In this document: piece by piece, positions 33,963 to 42,935 of the stretch
How positions within the stretch are numbered: the stretch's first letter is position 1
Layout of the letters: every line of letters begins with the position of its first letter
Origin: Polaromonas sp. A23
GTDB taxonomy: Bacteria; Pseudomonadota; Gammaproteobacteria; Burkholderiales; Burkholderiaceae_C
Assembly (NCBI RefSeq): GCF_002001015.1
Contig: NZ_MUNO01000006.1
Location: 124,001 to 188,000 of the forward strand
DNA length: 64,000 bases
Reading direction: 5' to 3'
Position numbers and translations under genes: made by a program
The notes under the pieces: model-generated
The model's input: the letters and a program-made list of their open reading frames with translations, nothing else
Told to the model about the DNA's origin: nothing
The model's database searches: none

Positions 33963-35119
33963 ACCGCAGGAGTTTTGTTCGCCTGGCGGGCGGCGGCATG
34001 GTGCTGGGTGCCACCGCTGGCCTGGCCGGCTGCTCGTCCAGCCTGCCGCCTGAAGCGGTGCAGGCCTGGAATGGCCCGGCCGCTGACTCGGTCGATGTTC
34101 GCCACTGGATCCTGAGTTACGCGATATTGGCGCCGCATTCGCACAACCTGCAGTCCTGGCTGGTGGATTTGCGTCAGCCCGGCGAAATCATGCTGTACTG
34201 CGACCTCACGCGCCTCTTGCCCGAGACCGACCCGCTGTCGCGCCAGATCATGATGAGCCAGGGAACCTTCCTGGAACTGCTCGATCTTGCCGCCCGGCAG
34301 AAGGGCCTGCGTGCCGACATCGCGCTCTTCCCGCAAGGCGAGTTCGGCCCGGCCGCGCTGGACAAGCGGCCTGTGGCGCGCATCCGCCTGAGCCCGGATG
34401 CCGCCGTGAAGCCGGACCCGCTGTTCGCCCACATCCTCACGCGGCGCACCAACCGCGAAGCCTATGAACTGCGTGAGCCCGCTCCGGCCGCCGTGCAGGC
34501 CATCGCTGCGAGTGTTGCGCCGCACCCGGTGCGCACGGGTTTTGTCGGCCCGGCCCAGCCTGACGCACTGCAGAAACACCGTGCCATCGCGAGCGAAGCC
34601 TGGCGCATCGAACTCGTCACGCCCAGGACCATCCTGGAATCGTTCAAGGTGCTGCGCGTTGGCCCGCGTGAGATTGCCGAACACCGCGATGGATTGAGCA
34701 TCAACACACCGATGGTGCGCGCGCTGACGGCAGTCGGCCTGTTCGACCGCAGCAAGGCGCCGGGGCCGGATGACACGGCCACCACCGGGCAGATCAAGGA
34801 TTTCAACGCGAAGATCGCGACCACGCCGGCGTTTTTCTGGATGGTGACCGAAGGCAATGACCGCAAGACCCAGGTCAACGCCGGCCGAGCCTACGCCCGA
34901 GCGCAGCTGGCCGCAACCGCACAAGGCTTGTCGATGCAGCCGCTGTCACAGGCGTTGCAGGAATACCCCGAACAGGCGCGGCCCTATGCCGACATCCACG
35001 CCCTGCTGGAAGCGCCGCAGCCGCGCTACACGGTTCAGATGTGGACACGGCTGGGTTATGCGCCCGCCGTCGGGCCTGCACCGCGTCGCGGTATGGAGGC
35101 GCACCTCATCAAGGCTTAG
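33959..35119 (+). CDS. Acg-family nitroreductase-like FMN protein, Tat lipoprotein signal
   Basis: 386 aa. N-terminus MNRRSFVRLAGGGMVLGATA with twin Arg (3-4) and lipobox LAGC (Cys25), so probably exported folded by Tat and anchored. The rest is the double nitroreductase-like domain of the Acg family: HWILSYAILAPHSHNLQSW, LLPETDPLSRQIMMSQGTFLELL, ILTRRTNREAYE, MVTEGNDRKTQVNAGRAYARAQL. Mycobacterial Acg sequesters FMN in dormancy; the role here is unknown. It is coupled to the preceding reductase gene and overlaps pncC tail-to-tail by four bases. Confidence 0.87.
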   Translation: MNRRSFVRLAGGGMVLGATAGLAGCSSSLPPEAVQAWNGPAADSVDVRHWILSYAILAPHSHNLQSWLVDLRQPGEIMLYCDLTRLLPETDPLSRQIMMSQGTFLELLDLAARQKGLRADIALFPQGEFGPAALDKRPVARIRLSPDAAVKPDPLFAHILTRRTNREAYELREPAPAAVQAIAASVAPHPVRTGFVGPAQPDALQKHRAIASEAWRIELVTPRTILESFKVLRVGPREIAEHRDGLSINTPMVRALTAVGLFDRSKAPGPDDTATTGQIKDFNAKIATTPAFFWMVTEGNDRKTQVNAGRAYARAQLAATAQGLSMQPLSQALQEYPEQARPYADIHALLEAPQPRYTVQMWTRLGYAPAVGPAPRRGMEAHLIKA

Positions 35120-35643
35120 TTTGATGCCGGTGGCGTGCCGGCCAACAGTTGCGCCAGCCGCTGCAGCGCGTGCTGCACCGTGGCTGTGCGAACCGCCGCG
35201 CGGTCACCGCTGAAACGCTGCATCTCGCTGCTGAGATGCCCATCGACCATGAAGCCGAACCACACGGTGCCTACCGGTTTGGCGCGGCTGCCGCCCGTGG
35301 GGCCTGCCACGCCGGTGACCGCAACGGCGACCCGGGCTCTGGAATGCTGGATGGCCCCTTGCACCATGGCGCGCGCAACTTCTTCGCTGACGGCCCCGTG
35401 CGCAGTAATCAAGGCGGCGTCGACGCCCAGCATCTCTGTCTTGGCTTCGTTGGAGTAGGTGACAAAGCCCCGCTCGAACCAGTTGCTGGAGCCCGCCAGG
35501 TCGGTGCAGGCCGCGGAGATCAAGCCGCCGGTGCAGCTTTCGGCCGTGGCGAGCAACCAGCCCTTTTTGAGCATCAAATCGGCCACCAGCCCAGCTAGTT
35601 CGGGCGCAAGCAGCTCACTTTTTAATAGCAAATCCTTGCTCAC
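35116..35643 (-). CDS. pncC: CinA C-terminal family nicotinamide-nucleotide amidohydrolase (PncC)
   Basis: 175-aa stand-alone CinA C-terminal domain that deamidates NMN to nicotinate mononucleotide in NAD recycling. TAESCTGGLISAACTDLAGSS with the catalytic Ser near residue 36, GVDAALITAHGAVSEEVA, AVTGVAGPTGGSRAKPVGTVWFG. It starts at GTG 35643, overlapping the pgpA stop. The first 18 residues (SKDLLLKSELLAPELAGL) are encoded by a copy of the dispersed repeat element. Confidence 0.92.
   Translation of the reverse strand: MSKDLLLKSELLAPELAGLVADLMLKKGWLLATAESCTGGLISAACTDLAGSSNWFERGFVTYSNEAKTEMLGVDAALITAHGAVSEEVARAMVQGAIQHSRARVAVAVTGVAGPTGGSRAKPVGTVWFGFMVDGHLSSEMQRFSGDRAAVRTATVQHALQRLAQLLAGTPPASN
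35588..35633 (+). repeat. dispersed element inside pncC (antisense to the gene)
   Basis: AGCCCAGCTAGTTCGGGCGC, AAGCAGCTCACTTTTT, AATAGCAAAT. It is nearly consensus and encodes residues 3-18 of PncC on the other strand. Confidence 0.75.
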
Positions 35644-36185
35644 CAGAACCTCCAGCCCGCAATGACCAGCAGCGTGCAGAAGGCCGCTGCCAGGTCGTCC
35701 ACCATGATGCCGAAGCCCCCGCGCCAGCCAAAACCCTTGAAGGTCCTGTCGGCCCAGGCCATGGGGCCGAACTTCACCGCATCAAAAAAGCGGAACAGCA
35801 CAAAGGCTGCGAGTTGGCCCCAAAGTCCCATGGGCATGGTCAGCCAGAGGATGAGCCAGAAGGCCACAACCTCGTCCCAGACAATGCTGCCGGGATCGGC
35901 CACGCCCATGTTCTTGGCGGTCACGGTGCTGGCCCACCAACCGACCAGCGTGGCCGTGCCTATCAGCCAGCCGATTTGCATTTCGGTGAGCCAGGAGGCC
36001 ATCACCACGTAGGCAAGCCAGGCCCAAAGCGTGCCGGCGGTCCCCGGAGCCACCGGGCTCAGACCTGCGCCAAAGCCCAGCGCCAGCAGGTGGGCCGGGT
36101 GCGACAGCATGAAACGGGCTGTGGGCCGTCGCGGTGGTGAGGGCGGCTCCGCGGAAGCAGGAGCGGCGTTGGGAAAGGGATTCAT
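35640..36185 (-). CDS. pgpA: phosphatidylglycerophosphatase A
   Basis: 181-aa inner-membrane enzyme removing phosphate from phosphatidylglycerophosphate to form phosphatidylglycerol. Motifs: GFGAGLSPVAPGTAGTLWAW, DPGSIVWDEVVAFW, FRFFDAVKFGPMAWADR, GGFGIMVDDLAAA with the acidic metal ligands. Membrane spans at the N-terminal third, middle and C-terminus. It is coupled to pncC. thiL, often its neighbour, is 1.65 kb away behind an inserted module. Confidence 0.93.
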   Translation of the reverse strand: MNPFPNAAPASAEPPSPPRRPTARFMLSHPAHLLALGFGAGLSPVAPGTAGTLWAWLAYVVMASWLTEMQIGWLIGTATLVGWWASTVTAKNMGVADPGSIVWDEVVAFWLILWLTMPMGLWGQLAAFVLFRFFDAVKFGPMAWADRTFKGFGWRGGFGIMVDDLAAAFCTLLVIAGWRFW

Positions 36186-36243
36186 CGGGATTGCTTGGGG
36201 CAGGTGTCGAAAGACTGATTATGGGCAGGTCGTCATACGCCCT

Positions 36244-37161
36244 TCAGCGGGGGCGCTGGACGCCCTCGGCATTGGCGAACCACTGGGCCCAGTGGTCGAT
36301 GCAGGCCTTGATCTTGGGCAGACGATGCCGGCTGGTGAGCGTCACGGCGTAAATGGGGCTGGGTTGTTCGTCAACCAGATCGGCCAATACGGGCACGAGC
36401 AGGCCCTGGCGCACCAGAGGTTCGGCCACCACGGTGGCAAAGCGTGAAATGCCCAGGCCCTGCAGGGCCAGCCGCGCCGTGATGCCGGTGCTGCCCGAAC
36501 GCCAATGGCCCTCGGCGACCACCACGACCGGCTTGCCCTTGATCACAAACGGCCAGCGGTTGAGCATGGTGACTGCACTGTTGGTGATCAGCCGGTGCTG
36601 GTGCAGGTCATCCGGGTGCTTGGGCGCACCATGGGCTTGAAGGTAGCCGGGCGTGGCGTACAGCCTGCGCCCCAGCGTGCCGAGCTGCCGCGCCACCACG
36701 GTGTCGGAGGTGGGAACGCCGGTGCGGATGGCGATGTCAATGCCGTCGTGGGCCATGTCCACCAACCGGTCTTCGACGAGCAGGTCCACACACAACCCGG
36801 GGTGGCGTTGCTGCAGGCTCTCGAAACTGGGGATCAGCAGATATTCGGCCACCACCGTGCTGGCTGCCACACGTACCCAGCCACTGGCCTGGCGTGACTT
36901 GCTCGCAAATTCGCCTTCGAGCTCATCGAGCGTGCCCGTCAGCCGGCGGCAATACTGCAGAAAGGTCTGGCCTTCGACGGTGGGTGTCAGGCCGTGGGTG
37001 CTGCGATGAATCAGGCGGGCACCACAGGCTTTTTCGATGCGTGTCAGGGTGCGCGAGATCTGGCTCACCGGCACGTCGCGCTCGCGGGCCACGGCCGAAA
37101 GTGTGCCGAGCTCGGCCACGCGGGCGAACAGGTGCATGTCGTCAAAGCTGAGGTCGCGCAT
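36244..37161 (-). CDS. LysR-family regulator, divergent from small ORF and tautomerase
   Basis: 305 aa from ATG 37161 (MRDLSFDDMHLFARVAELGTL). HTH: AVARERDVPVSQISRTLTRIEKACGARLIHRSTHGLTPT. Effector domain from about residue 90. Faces a 59-aa ORF and a tautomerase across a 133-bp promoter region, the same layout as the LysR/tautomerase pair at 16139-17519. Confidence 0.92.
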   Translation of the reverse strand: MRDLSFDDMHLFARVAELGTLSAVARERDVPVSQISRTLTRIEKACGARLIHRSTHGLTPTVEGQTFLQYCRRLTGTLDELEGEFASKSRQASGWVRVAASTVVAEYLLIPSFESLQQRHPGLCVDLLVEDRLVDMAHDGIDIAIRTGVPTSDTVVARQLGTLGRRLYATPGYLQAHGAPKHPDDLHQHRLITNSAVTMLNRWPFVIKGKPVVVVAEGHWRSGSTGITARLALQGLGISRFATVVAEPLVRQGLLVPVLADLVDEQPSPIYAVTLTSRHRLPKIKACIDHWAQWFANAEGVQRPR

Positions 37162-37294
37162 GGTGCCATGGTAACCAGCCTGCACGCGTTGCCTTTGCGG
37201 CGTTTGCAAAACCCAATTGCACCGTGTGCTGTTTCCCGCCGGAAGGGCTTTGCCTAAAGTTGCCTTCACCAACCGGCCATGAAAGGACCACACC

Positions 37295-37474
37295 ATGTAC
37301 AGCGAACTTCACCACGAAAACTATCAACGCCTGCACGATGCTGCCAGGCTCGCCGCACAGGAATTGCGCAGACAGGCAATCCGGGCCTTCTGGCATCAGG
37401 CCGCGCGGTTGGCAAAGCAGCTGATCCACGCAGCGCGCAGCCCAGTTGCACGACGACTGCCGCGGGAGGCATGA
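37295..37474 (+). CDS. 59-aa conserved-looking small protein, unrecognised
   Basis: MYSELHHENYQRLHDAARL, then AAQELRRQAIRAFWHQAARL and a basic tail ending RRLPREA. It would form one amphipathic helix with many Arg, Gln and Ala. AAAGGACC precedes the ATG. The stop is two bases before the tautomerase ATG, so the two are surely co-transcribed. It resembles short helical proteins found near such operons, but I cannot name a family. Too short for ordinary gene-length cut-offs. Confidence 0.65.
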   Translation: MYSELHHENYQRLHDAARLAAQELRRQAIRAFWHQAARLAKQLIHAARSPVARRLPREA

Positions 37475-37475
37475 C

Positions 37476-37847
37476 ATGCCGACCCTGAGCCTGAAAATAG
37501 CACCACTCCAGAATCCGTCACGTTACCGGCAACTCGCGCAGGCCCTGACTAAGCTCACCGCGGTTTTGATCGAGGATCTGCCGGCCGCCCGCTGGTATGT
37601 AAGTGCACGCGAAGCAGAGCGGCCAACGGTGATGCTGGAGATCAGCATCACGGCGGGCACCAACACGGCCGACGAGAAGGCCGCGTTTATCCAGGCGGCG
37701 TTTGGCGAACTTCAGCGTCAGCTCGGCAGCGGCGGTCGGCTGGAGGAAGCCAGTTATGTGGTGGTGCGCGAGTTGCCCGCGTCGGACTGGGGTTATGGCG
37801 GGCGCACACAGCTGGCCCGAAAGCTCACGCCGGTTCAGGCAAAGTGA
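37476..37847 (+). CDS. 4-oxalocrotonate tautomerase family protein
   Basis: 123 aa. Mature N-terminal Pro (MPTLSLKIAPLQNPSRYRQ), a helix QLAQALTKLTAVL, and a strand-helix unit RPTVMLEISITAGTNTADEKAAFIQAAF. Longer than 62-aa 4-OT; it may be a fused or extended form. Substrate unknown. Co-transcribed with the 59-aa ORF; overlaps thiL tail-to-tail by 13 bases. Confidence 0.83.
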   Translation: MPTLSLKIAPLQNPSRYRQLAQALTKLTAVLIEDLPAARWYVSAREAERPTVMLEISITAGTNTADEKAAFIQAAFGELQRQLGSGGRLEEASYVVVRELPASDWGYGGRTQLARKLTPVQAK

Positions 37848-38809
37848 TCGAACGAGGCGTAACGCTTTGGCAGCACCTGTCCCTGGGCGTCATGCAGGCG
37901 AATGCCCGGCGCAACCTCGATCTGGCCGATACGCGTCACCGGGGTGCGCGCCTGTTGCGCTGCTTCCTGCACAGCTTGCCGGGCTGAAGGCGGCGCGGTG
38001 AAGGCGAGTTCATAGTCGTCCCCGCCGGCGAGCACGTAGCCCAGCATCTTTTCATAAGAAAAAAGCTTCTCAGCCCTTGTAATTTGGGCGCTGGCAGCTA
38101 TTAAATGAATAGCAATTGATGTGTCGATGGATGCACCGACACCTGATGCTTCCAGCACGTGCCCCAGGTCGCCCAGCAGCCCGTCGCTGACATCGATGGC
38201 TGCGGTGGCGATTCCGCGCAGGGCCATGCCCAGCGCCACCCGCGGAGTCGGTTGCTCCAGCCGCGTGCGGGCCAGCGTCAACAGCTCATCCGGCAGCGGC
38301 GCGTGCTCGCGCAGTGCGTCCAGTGCCAGCCTGGCTTCACCCAGCGTGCCGCTGGCATAGATGTCATCGCCCACCTGCGCCCCGGAACGAAGCAGCGCCT
38401 GGCCACGCGGTACCTCGCCAAACACGGTGATACAGATGTTCAGCGGCCCCTGCGTGGTGTCGCCGCCGACCAGCTCGCAGTCGTGCGTGTCAGCCAGCGC
38501 AAACATGCCACGCGAAAAGGCGGCCAGCCAGGCTTCGTCGGCGCGCGGCATGGCGAGCGCCAGCGTGAAGGCCAGCGGCTGCGCGCCACAGGCGGCGAGG
38601 TCGCTGAGGTTGACGGCCAGGGCCTTGTGTCCCAGCGTGAAGGGGTCCACATCAGGAAAGAAGTGCCGACCTTCCACCAGCATGTCGGTTGAAATGGCCA
38701 GCTGCATGCCCTCCGCTGGCTGCAACAAGGCGCAGTCGTCACCGACGCCGAGCACCGCGCGTTTTGCGGGGCGTTTGAAATAACGTGCGATCAGGTCGAA
38801 TTCACCCAT
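37835..38809 (-). CDS. thiL: thiamine-monophosphate kinase
   Basis: 324-aa cytoplasmic kinase converting thiamine phosphate to thiamine diphosphate with ATP. MGEFDLIARYFKRP start, GVGDDCALL near residue 21, STDMLVEGRHFF near 42, LSDLAACGAQPLAFTLALAMP, GDTTQGPLNICITVFG, ATAAIDVSDGLLGDLGHVLE, and LAGGDDYELAFT. The segment SIAIHLIAASAQITRAEKLF between the DVSDGL and GGDDYE motifs is encoded by a dispersed element. ATG 38809 is chosen; the upstream frame is not conserved. Confidence 0.95.
   Translation of the reverse strand: MGEFDLIARYFKRPAKRAVLGVGDDCALLQPAEGMQLAISTDMLVEGRHFFPDVDPFTLGHKALAVNLSDLAACGAQPLAFTLALAMPRADEAWLAAFSRGMFALADTHDCELVGGDTTQGPLNICITVFGEVPRGQALLRSGAQVGDDIYASGTLGEARLALDALREHAPLPDELLTLARTRLEQPTPRVALGMALRGIATAAIDVSDGLLGDLGHVLEASGVGASIDTSIAIHLIAASAQITRAEKLFSYEKMLGYVLAGGDDYELAFTAPPSARQAVQEAAQQARTPVTRIGQIEVAPGIRLHDAQGQVLPKRYASFDHFA
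38072..38116 (+). repeat. dispersed element inside thiL (antisense to the gene)
   Basis: AGCCCTTGTAATTTGGGCGC, TGGCAGCTATTAAATG, AATAGCAAT. In the thiL frame it encodes IAIHLIAASAQITRA, at a variable loop of the kinase. Confidence 0.8.
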
Positions 38810-38860
38810 GAGGGGAGCATAACGGGTGACCGGTGTTTTTTGTCGCTCGGTTAATTCAGA

Positions 38861-38905
38861 TGTTGTGGTGTGCCTGCCAGCCGGGGGTTGCCCGGCGGGC
38901 GAGTC
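38861..38905 (+). repeat. fragment of the large palindromic element
   Basis: TGTTGTGGTGTGCCTGCCAG, CCGGGGGTTGCCCGGCGGGCGA. It matches the outer end of the arms of the element at 43913-44446 (AGCCGGGGGTTGCCCGGC on the complement of the right arm; CCCCGGCGGGCGA on the left). Confidence 0.6.
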
Positions 38906-38958
38906 CCGGCCAGCAGACGCAGGCAAAACCACAATCTGCGGGAAAGAATTCGCAACCT

Positions 38959-39804
38959 TCAGCCCCCAGGCAATGTGAAATAAATCGTGGCACCTTGTTC
39001 AGCCGCAGCCTCGGCCCAAACCCGTCCGCCATGCCGCATCACAATGCGCTGCACCGTAGTTAGCCCAGCGCCGATGCCGGGAAAATCCGACGTCACATGC
39101 ATGCGCTGGAAAATACCAAACAGCTTTTCAGCGTGGGCCATGTCGAACCCGGCGCCGTTGTCCTTGAAGAAGTAAACCGTCTCGCCATCCGGCCCGGCCT
39201 GGCTACCGACAGCGATTTCGGCGCGCTCTTTCTTTGAAGTGAACTTCCAGGCATTGCTGGCCAATTGATCCACCAGTTGCTGAAGCAATGTCGGGTCTGC
39301 CTGCGCAGCGAGCCCAGCCTGCACCTCGATCTGCACCGCGCGCTCGGGCTCTGTTTCGCGCAGCTTGGTAAACGACGCGTCGACCATGGCAGTCAGGTCC
39401 ACCGGCTGCACCGTCATGGGCGCGCGCAGCAGACGCGACACCGTCAGCAACGCAGCGATCAGCTCATTGATATTGCCCACACCCAGGCGTATGCGCTGCA
39501 GGTAGTGCGTGCTGCGTTCCGTATTGCCCTTGGCCACGGCGCCCTCCAGCAGCCGACTGAAACCGTCAATCGTGCTCAGCGGGGCGCGCAGGTCATGCGA
39601 GACCGAATAGGAAAAGTTCTCCAGCTCCTTGTTGGCTGCCGCCGCTTCGGCGCTGCGCTGGTTCAGCTCGTCTTCGAGAAGGCCGGTGATGCGCAGGATT
39701 TCCTGTTCTGCCGCAGCAGCGTCGCTGCCGTCACGTATTTTCTGCAGCAACGCGGCCATGGCGGGCACGGCACTAACGGCGAGAGATTCTGAGGATGCAG
39801 CCAT
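38959..39804 (-). CDS. soluble sensor histidine kinase
   Basis: 281 aa without membrane span. A helical N-terminus (about 1-60) leads into the HisKA box FSYSVSHDLRAPLSTIDGF with phosphoacceptor His70, then the ATPase domain: N box QLASNAWKFTSKK, G1 FKDNGAGFDM, F box LFGIFQRMH, G2 GIGAGLTTVQRIV. The H-box type (SVSHDLRAPL) and G2 sequence match bacteriophytochrome-like and PAS kinases. No sensor domain and no adjacent response regulator, so the input is unknown. Confidence 0.9.
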   Translation of the reverse strand: MAASSESLAVSAVPAMAALLQKIRDGSDAAAAEQEILRITGLLEDELNQRSAEAAAANKELENFSYSVSHDLRAPLSTIDGFSRLLEGAVAKGNTERSTHYLQRIRLGVGNINELIAALLTVSRLLRAPMTVQPVDLTAMVDASFTKLRETEPERAVQIEVQAGLAAQADPTLLQQLVDQLASNAWKFTSKKERAEIAVGSQAGPDGETVYFFKDNGAGFDMAHAEKLFGIFQRMHVTSDFPGIGAGLTTVQRIVMRHGGRVWAEAAAEQGATIYFTLPGG

Positions 39805-40049
39805 CTCAGCCTCGGGGTCCGGCTGCCAGGGTCCGGCGGCCTGTCAGGTTCAACGCAAATGTCATCAAGGTCCTTTAGGGGTCGATGCGGCCCAGCCCAC
39901 TATGCACTGCAGGGCAGTTGGCCGTCAAGCTGAGCGACCCCATACCGACCGTGTGCCGCAGACTGGGCCAGGTTCTCTACAAACAACTCTCGCTCCCGGC
40001 TCTGTCAGCCCCGGCCGGCATCAGCCTGGACTGAAAACCTGGCTGGCCG

Positions 40050-41030
40050 TCAACTTGCGGCCGCGCGGACCAGCCGGTCACGCACGCCATCCCAGGCCGG
40101 ATCAACCGGCGGGTGTTCGATCCAGATCAGCTTGACACCTTGCGCGTCAAAACCGCGCAGCACGGAAAAAAGCTGCTGCGCTGTGGCAGCTGCGTCGTCG
40201 GGCATGCGGCGGTAAAGCACCTGCGTCGACTTGATACGGACAATTGCGCGTGCATACACCGCGATGTGCGCGGCGTCGGGGCCCAGCAGGTCGAGTGCGG
40301 TCTGGATGGCGCTGGCATCCATCAGCCGGACCTTGGCATTGGGGGCGTAGTGCGACTCCAGCGTGCCGGAAGCGCGCGGGGCTTCGGCGCCCATGAACTC
40401 CTCGTTGCTCAGCACCGGCTGGCCGCAAGCAGCCTCGAGCTGGGCGCGTGTGAGCACGCCCGGGCGCAACAGCACCGGTCGGCCGCGTGTGCAGTCGACG
40501 ATGCTGGACTCGATACCGACCTCGCACGGCCCGCCGTCAAGCACGAGCAGGCTGTCGCCGAATTCTTCAGCCACATGTTTCGCGGTGGTCGGGCTGACCC
40601 GGCCGAAGCGGTTGGCGCTGGGTGCAGCTACCCCGGTGACACAGGCCTTGAGCAGGGCGCGCGCCACCGGGTGCGCGGGGCAGCGCAGGCCAATGGAGTC
40701 CTGCCCGCCGGCGGCTGCCGCGGCAACGCCGGACTTGCGCGGCAGGATCACCGTCAGGGGCCCAGGCCAGAAGACCTGCATCAGGCGACTGGCGAAAGGC
40801 GGCACGCTGGCAGCATAGTCGGCCACCTGCGCGGGGTCGGCCACATGAACAATCAGCGGGTGGTCACTGGGCCGGCTCTTGGCCGCGAAGATGCCGGCCA
40901 CAGCCTGGTCGCTGGAGGCGTCGGCACCCAGGCCATACACCGTTTCAGTGGCAAAGCCGACCAGGCCGCCGGACTGGATCACCCGGGCAGCCTCGGCAAT
41001 CGCCGCAGGGTCAAGGCCGTCGCGAATCAT
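40050..41030 (-). CDS. tsaC: L-threonylcarbamoyladenylate synthase (Sua5 type)
   Basis: 326 aa. Makes threonylcarbamoyl-AMP for t6A at tRNA position 37. YrdC core: GGLVGFATETVYGLGADASSD, AAKSRPSDHPLIVHV, WPGPLTVILPRK, GLRCPAHPVARAL, APSANRFGRVSPTTAKHV. The C-terminal Sua5 domain follows the linker SGTLESHYAPNAKVRL. The length marks the long Sua5 form rather than TsaC alone. Start overlaps the purK stop (ATGA). Confidence 0.93.
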   Translation of the reverse strand: MIRDGLDPAAIAEAARVIQSGGLVGFATETVYGLGADASSDQAVAGIFAAKSRPSDHPLIVHVADPAQVADYAASVPPFASRLMQVFWPGPLTVILPRKSGVAAAAAGGQDSIGLRCPAHPVARALLKACVTGVAAPSANRFGRVSPTTAKHVAEEFGDSLLVLDGGPCEVGIESSIVDCTRGRPVLLRPGVLTRAQLEAACGQPVLSNEEFMGAEAPRASGTLESHYAPNAKVRLMDASAIQTALDLLGPDAAHIAVYARAIVRIKSTQVLYRRMPDDAAATAQQLFSVLRGFDAQGVKLIWIEHPPVDPAWDGVRDRLVRAAAS

Positions 41031-42250
41031 CCCAGTGAGTCCAGGCCGGGCAAGGCCAGGATTTTTGCGGCTTGGCGCGCAGCCGCTTTCACCCCTGCGA
41101 TGTCCGCGCCGGTAATGGCGAGATGGCCCATCTTGCGGCCGGCACGCGCTTCCAGCTTGCCATAGAGGTGCAGGTGCGCACCCGGCAGGGCCAGCACGGC
41201 CTGCCAGTCAGGCGTGCGTGGCTGGCCCGCTGCATCGAACCACACATCGCCCAGCAGATTCAGCATGATGGCCGGGGAATGCTGGCGCGGCGCAGGCAGC
41301 GGCAGGCCCGCCATGGCGTGCACCTGCAGGTCAAACTGCGAAACATCGCAGGCGTCCATCGTGTAGTGGCCGCTGTTGTGCGGGCGCGGCGCCATTTCGT
41401 TGACGACCAGCGCGCCATCGGCGCTGCCGTCGTCGATCACAAAAAATTCCACACACAGCACGCCGACGTAGTCTATGTGATTTGCTATGGATTCAGTAGC
41501 TGCTCGCGCCCGTAATGCAAGGGCTGAAGGCATATTTCCTTCATAAGCCGCGGTGACGGCGAGGATGCCGCCCACATGCACGTTGTACTGCGGCGCAAAA
41601 CCGGTGGTGGCCCCGTCCCAGCCGCGCGCAACGATGACCGAACACTCGGCCTTCAGTGGCAGCAGCTTTTCCAGCACGCAGGGCACGCCCTTCAAATCAG
41701 CCCAGGCCACCGCAAGCTCGGCCATGTTGGCAACGCGCACCTGGCCTTTGCCGTCGTAACCCATGCGCGCGGTTTTCAGGATGCCGGGCAGCAGGTCGGC
41801 CGGCACCGCCGCCAGTTGCGTTGCCGTTTCAATCACCGCATACGGCGCGCAGGTCACACCCGCCACGCCGGCGCTGGCCGTGAAATGGGCTTTTTCCTCG
41901 ATGCGGTTTTGCGCAATGGCCACGGCCGCTGCGCCGGGCGCGACCGGGCGGCTGGCGGCCAGCGCCTGCAGGGCATCGGCCGGCACGTTTTCGAATTCGG
42001 TGGTGACGGCAGCGCACAGCGAGGCGAGTTGTTTCAGGCCGCCCGCGTCGCTGTAGCCGGTCTGGATGTGGTGGTGGCTGACGCAGCCCGCGGGGCTTTG
42101 CGGGTCCGGGTCCAACACCGCGGTGAAGTAGCCGAGGCGCTGCGCGGCATGCACAAACATGCGGCCCAGCTGACCGCCGCCCATCACGCCCAGGGTGGCG
42201 GGCTGGCCCGACGCGTCGGTGGAACCTGGAAAAATCGGCGAAAAACTCAT
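41027..42250 (-). CDS. purK: N5-carboxyaminoimidazole ribonucleotide synthase
   Basis: 407-aa ATP-grasp enzyme making N5-CAIR from AIR, ATP and bicarbonate in purine synthesis. [21 protein letters not shown] at the N-terminus, [14 protein letters not shown] (ATP-grasp loop), [34 protein letters not shown] (signature). The segment [17 protein letters not shown], between EGNMPSA and DYVGVL, comes from a sense-oriented copy of the dispersed element. Coupled to purE upstream and tsaC downstream by 4-base overlaps. Confidence 0.95.
   Translation of the reverse strand: MSFSPIFPGSTDASGQPATLGVMGGGQLGRMFVHAAQRLGYFTAVLDPDPQSPAGCVSHHHIQTGYSDAGGLKQLASLCAAVTTEFENVPADALQALAASRPVAPGAAAVAIAQNRIEEKAHFTASAGVAGVTCAPYAVIETATQLAAVPADLLPGILKTARMGYDGKGQVRVANMAELAVAWADLKGVPCVLEKLLPLKAECSVIVARGWDGATTGFAPQYNVHVGGILAVTAAYEGNMPSALALRARAATESIANHIDYVGVLCVEFFVIDDGSADGALVVNEMAPRPHNSGHYTMDACDVSQFDLQVHAMAGLPLPAPRQHSPAIMLNLLGDVWFDAAGQPRTPDWQAVLALPGAHLHLYGKLEARAGRKMGHLAITGADIAGVKAAARQAAKILALPGLDSLG
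41480..41525 (-). repeat. dispersed element inside purK (sense to the gene)
   Basis: On the minus strand: AGCCCTTGCATTACGGGCGC, GAGCAGCTACTGAATC, CATAGCAAAT. It encodes [15 protein letters not shown] in PurK. Confidence 0.8.
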
Positions 42251-42756
42251 GCCGGCGGCAGCGTCATGGCGCGCGCGGCGGCGGTCTGTTCGGCGCGGAA
42301 AGCCTGCAGCTTGTCGGCCAATGTTTTGTCATGGGTGGCCAGCATGGCCACGGCAAACAGGGCGGCGTTGGCGGCACCCGCATTGCCGATGGCAAAGGTT
42401 GCGACCGGCACCCCTTTGGGCATTTGCACGATGCTGTGCAGCGAATCGACGCCCTGCAGATGGTTGCTGGCTACCGGCACGCCCAGGATGGGGACCGCGG
42501 TTTTAGCGGCCAGCATGCCCGGCAGGTGCGCCGCGCCGCCGGCGCCTGCAATGATGGCCTGCAAGCCACGCCCGGCGGCCTGTTCTGCATAGGCAAACAG
42601 CTCGTCGGGCATGCGGTGGGCCGAAACCACACGCGCTTCATGCGCCACACCGAACTGCTTCAGGATCTGCACGGCATGCTGCATCGTGGCCCAGTCGCTG
42701 CTGGAGCCCATCACCACGCCTATCAGCGGCGCCTGTTGATCTTGTGTTGTTGTCAT
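42247..42756 (-). CDS. purE: 5-(carboxyamino)imidazole ribonucleotide mutase
   Basis: 169-aa class I PurE converting N5-CAIR to [21 protein letters not shown] near residue 12, [15 protein letters not shown] near 45 (catalytic His), [16 protein letters not shown] near 75, [34 protein letters not shown] in outline. ATG 42756 is chosen. First gene of purE-purK-tsaC. Confidence 0.95.
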   Translation of the reverse strand: MTTTQDQQAPLIGVVMGSSSDWATMQHAVQILKQFGVAHEARVVSAHRMPDELFAYAEQAAGRGLQAIIAGAGGAAHLPGMLAAKTAVPILGVPVASNHLQGVDSLHSIVQMPKGVPVATFAIGNAGAANAALFAVAMLATHDKTLADKLQAFRAEQTAAARAMTLPPA

Positions 42757-42935
42757 GTGTTGCCTTCCGGGCCGTCTGTGCCGTCTATGCCGCCAATCGT
42801 TCGATGCCAGCGGCGATTTTACGGTCTGGACGGCCCGAGGCAGGGCTGCGGACCTCGCGCCGCGTGCTATCGTCCCTGCGCGGCGCAACCGTGCCTGTTG
42901 AAAACTCCCTGATCCACCCTTATTTGCCCAGCACC

